A stretch of 64,000 nucleotides of DNA, from assembly GCF_000421465.1 (NCBI RefSeq), contig NZ_ATXB01000001.1:1860001-1924000 (forward strand). Direction: 5' to 3'. A program made the position numbers and the translations under genes. Source of the stretch: Methylohalobius crimeensis 10Ki (GTDB taxonomy: Bacteria; Pseudomonadota; Gammaproteobacteria; Methylococcales; Methylothermaceae). Below the pieces are notes generated by a model, which ran no database searches, had not been told where the DNA came from, and saw only the letters and a program-made list of their open reading frames with translations. Of this stretch, positions 55,348 to 64,000 are shown piece after piece; position 1 is the first letter of the stretch, and each line of letters starts with the position of its first letter.

Positions 55348-55967
55348 GCGTCCACCAAGGGTTGCAGATAATGCATGATTTCCCGTTGGACCCGGGGAAG
55401 GGATTGGGTAACGTCGATGCGCTTGATCCTATCCGGATATCGCTGGCCCAAGGACAAATAGGTGCGCCGCACGCGCTGCATGAATGCCAGGGCCTCATCC
55501 TCGAATCGATTCACTTCCCCCCGCGCCCGGGCACGCTCGAGACCCACCTCCACCGGCGCATCCAAAAGCAAGGTCAAATCCGGTTTGCACTCTTTTAGCA
55601 GCCATTCCTCCAGGTACTCGATGCGCTGCCAGGGCATTCCCCGGCCCCCGCCCTGATAGGCGAAACTGGCATCGACGAAACGATCGCTCACCACCCATTT
55701 GCCCTGGGCCAGGGCCGGCAAGATCAGCTCGTGGACGTGATGCACCCGGCCGGCGAACAAAAGCAGTAGCTCCGCTTCCGGAAGCAAACTCTTTTCGGTG
55801 ACAATCAGTTCCCGCAAGCGCTCGCCGATGGGCACCCCGCCCGGTTCCCGGGTCGTCACCACCTCGATCCCGACGCCTTCGAGAAAGGAACGAATAGAGT
55901 CCAGGTTGGTGGTCTTGCCGACGCCTTCCCCGCCTTCCAGAGTGATGAAACGGCCTCGCCGTTTCAT
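55335..55967 (-). CDS. tmk: Thymidylate kinase
   Basis: 210 aa. P-loop EGGEGVGKTT (residues 11-20), dTMP-binding region TREPGGVPIGERLRELI, DRFVDASFAYQGGGRG and a LID segment LDAPVEVGLERARARGEVNR. It phosphorylates dTMP to dTDP. Its start overlaps the stop of mltG by 4 bases; the tmk-holB pair is a classic arrangement. Confidence 0.96.
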   Translation of the reverse strand: MKRRGRFITLEGGEGVGKTTNLDSIRSFLEGVGIEVVTTREPGGVPIGERLRELIVTEKSLLPEAELLLLFAGRVHHVHELILPALAQGKWVVSDRFVDASFAYQGGGRGMPWQRIEYLEEWLLKECKPDLTLLLDAPVEVGLERARARGEVNRFEDEALAFMQRVRRTYLSLGQRYPDRIKRIDVTQSLPRVQREIMHYLQPLVDAWRE

Positions 55968-56965
55968 GGGTGCTTTTGATAACGGGCCACCGCCCGGTTA
56001 TGGGCCTTCAAGGTGGCGGAAAACACGTGACTGCCGTCTCCTTTGGCCACGAAATAGAGTTCGTCGCCGTCTTCCGGGTGGAGGACGGCGTGAATGGAAT
56101 CGCGTCCCGGCAGCGCAATGGGCGTGGGCGGCAAACCCGACCGGACATAAGTATTGTAGGGCGTATCGGCGCGCAAGTCCCGGTAACGGATATCTCCATC
56201 GAAAGCATCTCCCATGCCGTAAATGATGGTCGGGTCGGATTGCAGCAACATGGCTTTTTGCAGGCGGCGAATGAATACGCCTGCAATTTTAGCCTGCTCG
56301 TCGCGGAGCGCGGTTTCTTTCTCCACGATGGAGGCCAGGATCAAAGCTTCGGTGGGGGTTTTCAAGGGCAGTTCGGGCGCCCGCCGCTCCCATTCTTCGT
56401 CCAGCACTTGCTCCATGCGCCGATAAGCCCGGCGCAATATCTTGCGATCGGTGGTCCCGCGAACGAAAAAATAAGTGTCGGGAAAAAAACGTCCTTCCGG
56501 ATGACCCGGAGGCAAACCCAATTCAGCCAGCAGATTTTCCTCGCCGATTCCCTCGAGAGTCGTTTGGAGCGCCGGCGTGGAACGCATAGCGGTCAGCATT
56601 TCCTTGACCGTCCATCCTTCGATGAGGGTGAGCTTGTGCTGCTTGACTTTGCCCGAAACCAACAGATCCAGCAATCCCTTGAGGGTGGTGCCCGGTTGGA
56701 TCTCGTATTCTCCGGCTTTGATGTCGCCCGACACCCCTTGCTGGAGAGCCAGGAGGTATAACCACAACTTTTCCTCCAGCAACCCTTGGGCCTCGAAACG
56801 TTGCGCCACCGATTTGAGCGATTCGCCTTTATGGATTTCGAACACGACCGTCTCGGTATTGGCCAGCGGCTTTTTCAAAGCGCTGCGATATTCAGACACG
56901 CCCCAGCCGGCGGCGCCGAGCACCGCCACCACGATCACGATCAATCCCACCAGAAGCGTTTTCAT
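55964..56965 (-). CDS. mltG: Endolytic murein transglycosylase
   Basis: 333 aa from ATG 56963-56965 (AGAGGAAA upstream), overlapping the pabC stop by 4 bases. One N-terminal membrane anchor (TLLVGLIVIVVAVLGAAGW), a LysM-like subdomain (VVFEIHKGESLKSVAQRFEA) and the YceG/MltG catalytic domain with glutamate in ILASIVEKETALRDE and DPTIIYGMGD. It cleaves nascent glycan strands and helps set their length. Confidence 0.95.
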   Translation of the reverse strand: MKTLLVGLIVIVVAVLGAAGWGVSEYRSALKKPLANTETVVFEIHKGESLKSVAQRFEAQGLLEEKLWLYLLALQQGVSGDIKAGEYEIQPGTTLKGLLDLLVSGKVKQHKLTLIEGWTVKEMLTAMRSTPALQTTLEGIGEENLLAELGLPPGHPEGRFFPDTYFFVRGTTDRKILRRAYRRMEQVLDEEWERRAPELPLKTPTEALILASIVEKETALRDEQAKIAGVFIRRLQKAMLLQSDPTIIYGMGDAFDGDIRYRDLRADTPYNTYVRSGLPPTPIALPGRDSIHAVLHPEDGDELYFVAKGDGSHVFSATLKAHNRAVARYQKHP

Positions 56966-57810
56966 ACGATTTCCTCTTGCACCAGACACCGCTTCCAATC
57001 CGACATCAGACGAGCGGTGAACGATCCCACCGGCCAACTGCCCCGAACCGGCCGATCTACACCCGCCACCACCGGAATGACACCGATGACGCTGTTAGTC
57101 AAAAAGACTTCCTCCGCCTCCGCCAAGACCTCGGGCCGCGCCCGCACTTCTTTCACCGCCGCATTCCATTGCCGGGCTCGATCCAGCACCCATGCCCGAA
57201 CCACCCCGGCCACCCCGCAACGATCCACCCGCGGGGTAATGAGAACGCCCGAGCGGCGCCAAAAAACATTGCTTAGCGTCCCTTCGACCAGAAAACCTTC
57301 GCCGTCGCACATCAATCCCTCGTAGACGGAAGGATCGTTCCATTCCTTCCGCGCCAAGACTTGTTCCAGACGATTGCAGTGTTTGATTCCGGCCAACGCC
57401 GGATTGATGCCGAGGCGGGTATGGCACAAACGCACTCTGGCCCCCCGCTTCCGGAGTTCTTCCAGCCCGTCGGGCAGGGGGTGGAGGCGCCATACTCGAG
57501 TCGGCTGCGTTTCCTGCGGCGGCGTATATCCGCGCCCGCCGGAGCCGCGGGTCAACTGAAACTTTAACACGCCCTCGGGCAACCCCATGCAAGCTGTATC
57601 GGCTTCGCGGCGAAGCAACTCGGAAGAGGGAAAAGGCAGGTCCAAACGTTCGCATCCGCGGCGGAGACGATCCATGTGGCGCTGCCAGAACAAGGGCACG
57701 CCCCGGTGAATTCGGAAGGTCTCAAACAGACCGTCTCCGTACTGAAATCCTCGATCGGCCGCATCCACCCAACGATGCGGTCGACCGTTGATCCATACAG
57801 ACGAGGTCAT
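56962..57810 (-). CDS. pabC: Aminodeoxychorismate lyase
   Basis: 282 aa from ATG 57808-57810; a GTG six codons upstream is possible. PLP fold type IV: DRGFQYGDGLFETFRI, the PLP lysine in GIKHCNRLEQVLARKEW and the glutamate in LVEGTLSNVFW. It makes p-aminobenzoate and pyruvate for folate. It sits between fabF and mltG as in other gammaproteobacteria. Confidence 0.93.
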   Translation of the reverse strand: MTSSVWINGRPHRWVDAADRGFQYGDGLFETFRIHRGVPLFWQRHMDRLRRGCERLDLPFPSSELLRREADTACMGLPEGVLKFQLTRGSGGRGYTPPQETQPTRVWRLHPLPDGLEELRKRGARVRLCHTRLGINPALAGIKHCNRLEQVLARKEWNDPSVYEGLMCDGEGFLVEGTLSNVFWRRSGVLITPRVDRCGVAGVVRAWVLDRARQWNAAVKEVRARPEVLAEAEEVFLTNSVIGVIPVVAGVDRPVRGSWPVGSFTARLMSDWKRCLVQEEIV

Positions 57811-57842
57811 AGATAGCCGGCGCCCCACAATGCGGCGCGAGG

Positions 57843-59090
57843 TCAGTCGCTAAACCGTTTGAAGATCAAAGTGGAATTGGTGCCGCCGAAGCCGAAGGAG
57901 TTGGAAATGGCGATATCGATATCCATTTCCCGAGCCGTATGGGGAACGTAATCCAAATCGCATTCCGGATCCGGCTCGTCCAGATTGATGGTCGGAGGAA
58001 CCACCCGATCGCGAATGGCCAGCGCGGTGAAAATCGCTTCGATCCCGCCTGCGGCGCCCAGCAAATGGCCGGTCATGGACTTGGTGGAACTGACCGGAAT
58101 CCGATGGGCGGCTTCTCCGAAGACCTTTTTGACCGCCCGCGTCTCGGCCAAATCCCCGGCCGGCGTGGAGGTCCCGTGGGCGTTGATGTAATCCACCTGC
58201 TGCGGATCGATCTTCGCCGAGCGCAAGGCACGACGCATGCACAATGCCGCCCCGTCCCCCTGTTCCGGAGGTTGGGTCATGTGATAGGCGTCCGCGCTGG
58301 CCGCGTACCCGATCAATTCGGCGTAAATGGGCGCCCCCCGTTTTTGGGCATGCTCCAGGGATTCCAACACCACCACCCCGGCGCCCTCGGACAGCACGAA
58401 CCCATCCCGATCCTTGTCCCAGGGACGGCTCGCCCGCCGGGGATCGTCGTTGCGCCTCGACAGCGCGCGGGCGGCGGCGAAACCGCCGAGCCCCGTGGGC
58501 GAAATGGGATATTCGGCTCCCCCCGCAATCATGACATCGGCGTCGCCGGTGCGGATGATACGGGCCGCCTCGCCGATGTTATGGTTGGAGGTGGCGCAAG
58601 CGGAAACGACGGCGAAGTTGGGCCCTTTAAGCCCCTTCATCACGGAGAAATTGCCGGAAATCATGTTGATGATATTGGCGGGGACGAAGAACGGGGAAAT
58701 CCGCCGCGGCCCCCCCTGCAAAAATGCGGAGTGACCGTTTTCGATGCCGGTGATGCCGCCGATTCCGGCGCCGATCGCCACGCCCATCCATTCGGCGCTT
58801 TCCTCGGTGATTTCCAAGTTCCCATCGTCGAACGCCTGACACGCGGCGGCGATGCCGTAATGGATGAAAGGATCCATTTTTTTGGCCTCCTTGGCCGTCA
58901 TGTAATCCGTTATGTCGAAGTCCTTTACCGTCCCGCCGAAACGGGTGGAAAACCCGCTCACGTCGAAGTATTCGATCGGACCGATTCCGCAGTTGTTACC
59001 GGCGAGAATATTCCGCCATGCGTCGGCAATCGTGTTTCCCACAGGGCAGACAATACCCAACCCGGTGATGACAACCCGTCTTTCGTTCAA
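57843..59090 (-). CDS. fabF: Beta-ketoacyl-ACP synthase II
   Basis: 415 aa. Thiolase-fold condensing enzyme with Cys165 in [11 protein letters not shown], active-site His in [11 protein letters not shown] and in [12 protein letters not shown], and [12 protein letters not shown] at the C-terminus. It elongates acyl-ACP with malonyl-ACP. It follows acpP after a 67-bp gap that contains a terminator-like hairpin. Confidence 0.97.
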   Translation of the reverse strand: MNERRVVITGLGIVCPVGNTIADAWRNILAGNNCGIGPIEYFDVSGFSTRFGGTVKDFDITDYMTAKEAKKMDPFIHYGIAAACQAFDDGNLEITEESAEWMGVAIGAGIGGITGIENGHSAFLQGGPRRISPFFVPANIINMISGNFSVMKGLKGPNFAVVSACATSNHNIGEAARIIRTGDADVMIAGGAEYPISPTGLGGFAAARALSRRNDDPRRASRPWDKDRDGFVLSEGAGVVVLESLEHAQKRGAPIYAELIGYAASADAYHMTQPPEQGDGAALCMRRALRSAKIDPQQVDYINAHGTSTPAGDLAETRAVKKVFGEAAHRIPVSSTKSMTGHLLGAAGGIEAIFTALAIRDRVVPPTINLDEPDPECDLDYVPHTAREMDIDIAISNSFGFGGTNSTLIFKRFSD

Positions 59091-59110
59091 CTCGCTTACC
59101 TGACCAAATA

Positions 59111-59151
59111 CAAAAAAACAAAAGCCCGCAAGGCATGGATGACCCTGCGGG
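59111..59151 (-). terminator. Intrinsic terminator/attenuator between acpP and fabF
   Basis: On the minus strand CCCGCAGGG pairs with CCTTGCGGG (one wobble) around a 9-base loop and is followed by CTTTTGTTTTTTT. It lies 6 bp after the acpP stop, inside the operon, and would lower transcription of fabF and later genes relative to acpP. Confidence 0.75.
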
Positions 59152-59157
59152 ATGGAA

Positions 59158-59394
59158 TCATTTGTTCAGGTTGCTTTCGATGTAATCGACCGCTTCCTGA
59201 ACGGTGGTGATTTTCTCGGCTTCTTCGTCGGGGATTTCGCAGTCGAATTCCTCCTCCAGGGCCATCACCAATTCCACGGTATCCAGCGAATCGGCGCCCA
59301 AATCATCAACGAACGAAGCGTCGTTGGATACCTCCTCCTTGACGCCCAATTGCTCAGCCACAATTTTCTTTACGCGTTCTGCCACGTCACTCAT
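59158..59394 (-). CDS. acpP: Acyl carrier protein
   Basis: 78 aa, highly acidic. The phosphopantetheine site is [12 protein letters not shown] (Ser36). The remaining sequence ([35 protein letters not shown]) is standard for fatty-acid ACP. It is read between fabG and fabF, as in E. coli, and is followed by a terminator-like hairpin. Confidence 0.98.
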   Translation of the reverse strand: MSDVAERVKKIVAEQLGVKEEVSNDASFVDDLGADSLDTVELVMALEEEFDCEIPDEEAEKITTVQEAVDYIESNLNK

Positions 59395-59475
59395 GATTTT
59401 CTTATTACCTCGGTAAAGTTATGTTTTATACCAGGGCGGGCATTTTAATGGCCGCCCTCCCCAAACACAAACTTT

Positions 59476-60216
59476 TTACGGCATATACATGCCGCCGTTC
59501 ACATGCAGGGTTTCTCCCGTAATATAAGCCGCTTTGTCCGAGCAGAGGAAAACCACCGCGTGGGCGATTTCCTCGGCATCTCCCAATCGCCCCACGGCGA
59601 TTGCTTGCAACAGGGCCTCACGCTGCTTTTCCGGCAGCTCTCGGGTCATATCGGTATCGATGAACCCCGGCGCGACCAGATTGGCCGTAATGCCCCGGGA
59701 ACCGACCTCCTTGGCCAGGGATTTGGTGAATCCGGCCATGCCCGCCTTGGCGGCGGCATAATTGGCCTGGCCGGGATTGCCGGTCGCTCCGACCACCGAA
59801 CCGATGTTGACGATCCGCCCCCAGCGCGCCTTCATCATGCCGCGCAGGCAAGCCTTGGACAGCCGATAGACAGCAGTCAGGTTGGTATCGAGGATGGACA
59901 GCCACTCCTCCTCCTTCATCCGCATGACCAAATTATCGCGGGTAATGCCGGCGTTATTGACCAATGCCACCGGCGGACCGAATGCTTCGCCGGTCGCCTC
60001 CACCACCGCCTGGACTTGATCGGCGTCGGTTACGTCCAATACCATTCCCCTGCCCGAAGCGCCGCTTTCCGCAAGGGCTGCAGTGATGTTGTCGGCGCCG
60101 CTTTGCGAAGTGGCGGTCCCGACGACCGTCCACCCCTCGTGAGCCAACTGCATCGCGATGGCCCGGCCGATTCCCCGACTGGCGCCGGTGACCAGGGCGA
60201 CTTTCTCCGCTTTCAT
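59476..60216 (-). CDS. fabG: 3-oxoacyl-ACP reductase
   Basis: 246 aa from ATG 60214-60216 with TTGGAGG upstream, overlapping the fabD stop by 4 bases. SDR with GASRGIG (11-17), NNAG, Ser140, Tyr153 and Lys157 (ANYAAAKAGM), and GFIDTDMTRELP. NADPH-dependent reduction of 3-oxoacyl-ACP. Confidence 0.97.
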   Translation of the reverse strand: MKAEKVALVTGASRGIGRAIAMQLAHEGWTVVGTATSQSGADNITAALAESGASGRGMVLDVTDADQVQAVVEATGEAFGPPVALVNNAGITRDNLVMRMKEEEWLSILDTNLTAVYRLSKACLRGMMKARWGRIVNIGSVVGATGNPGQANYAAAKAGMAGFTKSLAKEVGSRGITANLVAPGFIDTDMTRELPEKQREALLQAIAVGRLGDAEEIAHAVVFLCSDKAAYITGETLHVNGGMYMP

Positions 60217-61151
60217 TCCAATGCCTCCAATGCGTTCGCCAATGTTTTCGGATCGTGAACCGGTAGTGCGATGCACTCCGGAACAATGCGCTTATTGAGC
60301 CCGGTCAATATCTTGCCCGGGCCGCATTCGACGAACTCCTGCACCCCTTGATCGCGCAGAAAACGGATCGTGTCGCTCCAGCGCACGGGGGAATACAATT
60401 GTTCCGCGAGCAGCGCCCGAATCACCTCGGGGGCGGCGTGGGTGCCCACGTCAACGTTGTGGACGACGGTCACCTCGGGCATTTGCACCGACGTCTGCTC
60501 CAATAAGCGCGAGAATTCGGCGGCGGCCGGGCGCATTAGGTCAGAATGGGAAGGCACACTCACCGCCAACTTCAACGCCCGTTTGGCACCGGCCTGTTTA
60601 GCCGCCTCGCATACCTCGGCCACGGCCTCCGCTTCGCCGGCGATCACCACCTGCCCCGGGGCGTTGAAGTTGGCCGCCGACACCACCCCCGCAGAGGCAT
60701 GTTCCCGGCATAAGCGCACCACGATGTGATCCTCCAGCCCCAGAACCGCCGCCATGGCGCCCTTTCCTTCCGGCACCGCACTTTGCATCAAACGACCGCG
60801 TTCGGCCACCAGACGAACCGCGTCGGCGAAATCCAAGGCGCCGGCACAAACCAAAGCCGTGTATTCTCCCAAGCTGTGCCCGGCCATCCATGCCGGCCGC
60901 ACCGATGTGCGCTCGGACCAAACCCGCCAAACGGCCACCCCCGCCGCCAACAGAGCCGGCTGGGTATTGGCGGTCTGGTTGAGCCGATCCTCCGGCCCCT
61001 CCTGCACCAATTGCCACAAATCCCAGCCGAGCGCCCGGGAGGCTTCGGCGAAAGTTGCCTCCACCTGCGGGAACGTTTGCGCCAATTCCGCCAACATCCC
61101 GAGGGACTGCGACCCCTGCCCGGGAAATACGAACACCAGATTCGAATGCAT
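60213..61151 (-). CDS. fabD: Malonyl-CoA:ACP transacylase
   Basis: 312 aa from ATG 61149-61151 (GAAGGTG just upstream); an in-frame ATG five codons earlier is less likely because family members begin close to LVFVFPGQGSQS. Nucleophile GHSLGEYTAL (Ser93) and GQGSQS are present. It loads malonyl groups onto ACP. Confidence 0.96.
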   Translation of the reverse strand: MHSNLVFVFPGQGSQSLGMLAELAQTFPQVEATFAEASRALGWDLWQLVQEGPEDRLNQTANTQPALLAAGVAVWRVWSERTSVRPAWMAGHSLGEYTALVCAGALDFADAVRLVAERGRLMQSAVPEGKGAMAAVLGLEDHIVVRLCREHASAGVVSAANFNAPGQVVIAGEAEAVAEVCEAAKQAGAKRALKLAVSVPSHSDLMRPAAAEFSRLLEQTSVQMPEVTVVHNVDVGTHAAPEVIRALLAEQLYSPVRWSDTIRFLRDQGVQEFVECGPGKILTGLNKRIVPECIALPVHDPKTLANALEALE

Positions 61152-61169
61152 ATCACCTTCAACCATCGA

Positions 61170-62135
61170 TTAATACCGTATCAATGCCGATCCCCAGGTA
61201 AAGCCGCCCCCGAATGCTTCCATCAAAAGCACTTGACCGCGGCGAATGCGACCGTCCTGGATCGCTTCGTGCAGCGCCAACGGAACGGAAGCGGAAGAAG
61301 TATTGCCTTGCTTCTCGATGGTGACCACCACCCGCTCCATGGACATCCCCAGTTTGCGAGCCGTCGCCGCAATGATGCGAATGTTGGCCTGGTGGGGAAC
61401 CAGCCAATCCACCTGGGACTTGTCCAGGCCGTTGGCCATCAGGGTTTCGTCGACGATCCGCCCCAAGGTATTGACGGCGATCTTGAAGACTTCGTTACCC
61501 TGCATTTTCACGTAAGGAAACTCGCCGTGGATGCCCGCATCCGGATTGGGCAAATAAAGCAGATCCTGATAGCGACCGTCGCCGTGGATATGCGTGGAGA
61601 GGATGCCCGGCTCGCTGGAAGGCTCCAAAGCGATGGCGCCGGCGCCGTCGCCGAATAAAATACAGGTGGCGCGATCGCTCCAATCCACCAAGCGGGAATT
61701 GATCTCGCTTCCCACCACCAGCACCCGCCTGGAGGTGCCGGCGCGGATAAACTGGTCGGCGATGCTGAGGGAATAGACGAACCCCGAACAAGCCGCCTGG
61801 ATGTCGAATGCGCCACACTGGCTCCGAATGCCGAGCCGCTGCTGCAACATGCAAGCGGCGCTGGGGAAAATTCGATCCGGCGTACTGGTCGCCATGATGA
61901 TCAAATCCACTTCCTCCGGATCCCAGCCGGCCGCTTCGATCGCTTGACGAGCCGCGATTTCCCCCATGCTCGAAGCGGTCTCTTCCGGCGCCGCGATACG
62001 CCGTTCCCGAATCCCGGTGCGCTCCAGAATCCAAGCGTTGGAGGTATCCACTATTTGGGCGATATCGTCATTGGTGCGCACCGATTCGGGCAAATAGCCG
62101 CCGGTTCCGGCAATGTGGGAATAATATCGGCTCAT
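61170..62135 (-). CDS. fabH: Beta-ketoacyl-ACP synthase III
   Basis: 321 aa. Catalytic Cys116 in [13 protein letters not shown], His in [11 protein letters not shown] and Asn in [12 protein letters not shown] form the FabH triad. It starts fatty-acid synthesis from acetyl-CoA and malonyl-ACP. Its start overlaps the plsX stop by 4 bases. Confidence 0.97.
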   Translation of the reverse strand: MSRYYSHIAGTGGYLPESVRTNDDIAQIVDTSNAWILERTGIRERRIAAPEETASSMGEIAARQAIEAAGWDPEEVDLIIMATSTPDRIFPSAACMLQQRLGIRSQCGAFDIQAACSGFVYSLSIADQFIRAGTSRRVLVVGSEINSRLVDWSDRATCILFGDGAGAIALEPSSEPGILSTHIHGDGRYQDLLYLPNPDAGIHGEFPYVKMQGNEVFKIAVNTLGRIVDETLMANGLDKSQVDWLVPHQANIRIIAATARKLGMSMERVVVTIEKQGNTSSASVPLALHEAIQDGRIRRGQVLLMEAFGGGFTWGSALIRY

Positions 62136-63205
62136 GCGTTACTTATCCGGACCGAGGGCGATTTGGAGGCGGCGGATTCGTCCCCGTGATTCGCGAAAAT
62201 AGTGGAAACCCGCTCCCCGATCCGCTGGGGCACCGCTTTATCGATCTCCAGGAGCGCCATGCGTATGGCATTGGCAAAAGCATAACGATCGGCGTTGCCG
62301 TGGCTTTTGATCACGATCCCTTGAAGCCCCAGCAAGGACGCCCCATTATAACGGCGCGGGTCGAAGCGCCGCTTGAAGGATTTGAGTACCGGCAAGGCCA
62401 TCAACCCCACTATTTTGGTGTAAAGATTGCTGCGGAATCCATCCTTGAGCGTTTGGCCCAAAAGCCGCGCCAATCCCTCGACCGTTTTCAGCGCCACATT
62501 CCCCACGAATCCGTCGGTGACCACGATGTCCACATCTCCCATGAAGATATCGTCGCCTTCGATATAGCCGATGAAATTCAGATAGGAATCGCTCAACAGC
62601 TTGGCCGCCTGTTTGACCTGCTCGTTGCCTTTGATTTCTTCCTCGCCGATGTTGAGCACCCCTACCTTGGGGGCTTCCACATTTTCCAGCGCGCGCACCA
62701 ATTCGTGGCCCATCACCGCAAATTGGTATAGATGCTCGGCGCTGCAACCCACGTTCGCCCCCATGTCCAAGATATGGGTATGACCGTGTAGGGCAGGCAA
62801 AGACACGATGATCGCCGGCCGGTCGATCCCCGGGATGGTCTTGAGGACGAAGCGCGCCGTGGCCATTAGGGCGCCGGTGTTGCCGGCGCTGACACACGCA
62901 TCGGCCTCGCCGTCGCGCACCAGATTCAAGGTGACCCGCATGGAAGAATCGCGCTTGTTGCGCAATGCCTTGGATGGCAAATCGTCCATGCTGACCACCT
63001 GGGAGGCGTGGCGAATCACCAATCGCTCCCGGGCGGCGTGATCGTGGCGTTGCAACTCCTCCGTGATCGCATCTTGCTGTCCCACCAAGATCAACCGCAA
63101 ACCGGGAAATTCTTGGAGGCAGTCCAATGCTGCTGGAACCGTGACTTCCGGACCGTAATCACCACCCATCGCATCCAATGCGACTACGGGTGTCCGACTA
63201 GGCAT
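62132..63205 (-). CDS. plsX: Phosphate acyltransferase PlsX
   Basis: 357 aa. [20 protein letters not shown] at the N-terminus, [39 protein letters not shown] and [16 protein letters not shown] are PlsX signatures. It makes acyl-phosphate from acyl-ACP for phospholipid synthesis. It lies 72 bp after rpmF. Confidence 0.97.
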   Translation of the reverse strand: MPSRTPVVALDAMGGDYGPEVTVPAALDCLQEFPGLRLILVGQQDAITEELQRHDHAARERLVIRHASQVVSMDDLPSKALRNKRDSSMRVTLNLVRDGEADACVSAGNTGALMATARFVLKTIPGIDRPAIIVSLPALHGHTHILDMGANVGCSAEHLYQFAVMGHELVRALENVEAPKVGVLNIGEEEIKGNEQVKQAAKLLSDSYLNFIGYIEGDDIFMGDVDIVVTDGFVGNVALKTVEGLARLLGQTLKDGFRSNLYTKIVGLMALPVLKSFKRRFDPRRYNGASLLGLQGIVIKSHGNADRYAFANAIRMALLEIDKAVPQRIGERVSTIFANHGDESAASKSPSVRISNA

Positions 63206-63277
63206 GATTCAAGCCTGCACTTATGTTAAACATGGGGTTTTTCTGGTCTGGAAAGAAATTAAGCTCGGAAAAGAAAC

Positions 63278-63475
63278 TTACTCTTCCTCGAATTCTTCTT
63301 CCTGTTTGACTTCGATTACGTGCTGACCACGGTAGTAACCGTCCGGGCTCACATGGTGACGCCGGTGGGTTTCGCCGGTCAAGGGATCCTGGGAAAGGGT
63401 CGGTTTCTTCAATGCATCGTGGGCGCGACGCTTACCGCGCGTAGCACGAGTTCTTCGGTTTTGTTGTACCGCCAT
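63278..63475 (-). CDS. rpmF: 50S ribosomal protein L32
   Basis: 65 aa, basic, starting [20 protein letters not shown], with [20 protein letters not shown]. It lacks the four-Cys zinc ribbon of some L32 forms, as in most gammaproteobacteria. The C-terminus is an acidic tail (KQEEEFEEE). It is co-transcribed with yceD, 21 bp downstream of it. Confidence 0.96.
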   Translation of the reverse strand: MAVQQNRRTRATRGKRRAHDALKKPTLSQDPLTGETHRRHHVSPDGYYRGQHVIEVKQEEEFEEE

Positions 63476-63496
63476 GATGAATAGCTCCTTAATGTC

Positions 63497-64000
63497 TCAA
63501 GAATTGTCCGTCTTCAACTTTTCCAATTCCGCAAACGGGTTGCGACGCTCGGATGCCTTTTCCGTCGCGTCACCGGTCTTAAACGCGGCCGGTTCACAAT
63601 CGGCATGCCGCGGTATGGGAGGGATCGCCAGAATCAATTCGTCCTCGACGATGTCCCCGAACGGAATTCGGGCCTCCGTCAACAGCAACGGTTCGTAAGG
63701 CTCCGGAAGCAGATCGCCTTCGTCTATGGAAGTCACCACCCCCAAATTGACCGAGCTGCGAACTTCGATCCACAAAGGTTCCAGACAACGCTGGCAAATC
63801 ACTTCCAGATCGGCGGACACCCGACCGGTGATGACCGCCGTGCGCCCTTCCCGGGCAAAACTCAAATCCACATCCACCGCGTCATCCAGATTCAAGATCA
63901 TGTCCCTCAGCCGGCTCAAGCACCTCAACGGCAACTTTCCCCGGCACCGCCACCCCTGGTCCGCGCAGACGAGGGGATCGATCAAATCAGGTAGATGCGT
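63497..64000 (-). CDS. yceD: YceD/DUF177 family protein, 5' end beyond the window
   Basis: The frame stays open to the right edge; upstream codons read THLPDLIDPLVCADQGW, which matches the usual YceD N-terminus, so the start codon lies outside. About 167 residues are visible. The domain has the conserved VICQRCLEPL (Cys-x2-Cys) and a later Cys in RHADCEP, with the acidic stretch DEGDLLPEPYEPLLL. The protein is linked to 23S rRNA accumulation and always sits before rpmF. Confidence 0.92.
   Translation of the reverse strand, partial: THLPDLIDPLVCADQGWRCRGKLPLRCLSRLRDMILNLDDAVDVDLSFAREGRTAVITGRVSADLEVICQRCLEPLWIEVRSSVNLGVVTSIDEGDLLPEPYEPLLLTEARIPFGDIVEDELILAIPPIPRHADCEPAAFKTGDATEKASERRNPFAELEKLKTDNS

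Overview
The window reads as a chromosomal segment of a gammaproteobacterium. The fatty-acid operon order (yceD-rpmF-plsX-fabH-fabD-fabG-acpP-fabF-pabC-mltG-tmk-holB-pilZ-tatD), the tmRNA tag ANDDNYALAA, the Fe-type SodB and HtpG all fit that class. A sulfur-oxidiser or methanotroph relative is possible, but nothing here proves a genus. All identities come from reading the translated sequence; no database search was run.

Left part (1-25.4 kb), a metabolic and stress block. It opens with the 3' end of a Lon-like protease, a two-BON-domain lipoprotein and a DUF3096 membrane peptide. A two-gene sugar operon follows: a HAD phosphoglucomutase-like/trehalose-6-phosphate phosphatase fusion and a GH65 phosphorylase. 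Next come an alpha/beta hydrolase, a DUF2267 protein, a Crp/Fnr regulator, a PilZ protein, a FixJ/FixL-type two-component pair, a stand-alone LigD phosphoesterase domain, a small secreted protein, a Ca2+-type P-ATPase, an acyl-AMP ligase/ACP/acyltransferase fusion, a GH31 glucosidase behind a cNMP-binding patatin phospholipase, a thioredoxin/CcdA-like redox protein, DoxX and pirin.

Middle (25.6-36.15 kb), tmRNA and a decayed genomic island. The tmRNA gene is followed within 160 bp by the N-terminal stub of a P4-type integrase. The next 10 kb hold a duplicated small-ORF/methyltransferase cassette (each copy with a different gene broken), an MNT/HEPN pair with a stop codon in HEPN, a helicase tail, a transposase stub, an apparently intact HigBA-type toxin-antitoxin module, and a compact operon HTH / R-M-S restriction-modification fusion / zeta-like P-loop protein / 61-aa partner. 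A gutted Fic gene closes the right edge.

Right part (36.16-64 kb), core genome. It holds a three-part LplT/PlsC/acyl-ACP synthetase fusion with a perfect inverted repeat next to its start codon, sdaA, an FAD oxidoreductase, a frameshifted LysM/L,D-transpeptidase/SPOR gene, a TIGR04073-type protein, an SDR, sodB, small membrane proteins, htpG, an NSS-family transporter, a class V aminotransferase, and the leftward fatty-acid/replication operon. An intrinsic terminator lies just after acpP. The last gene (yceD) runs off the right edge.
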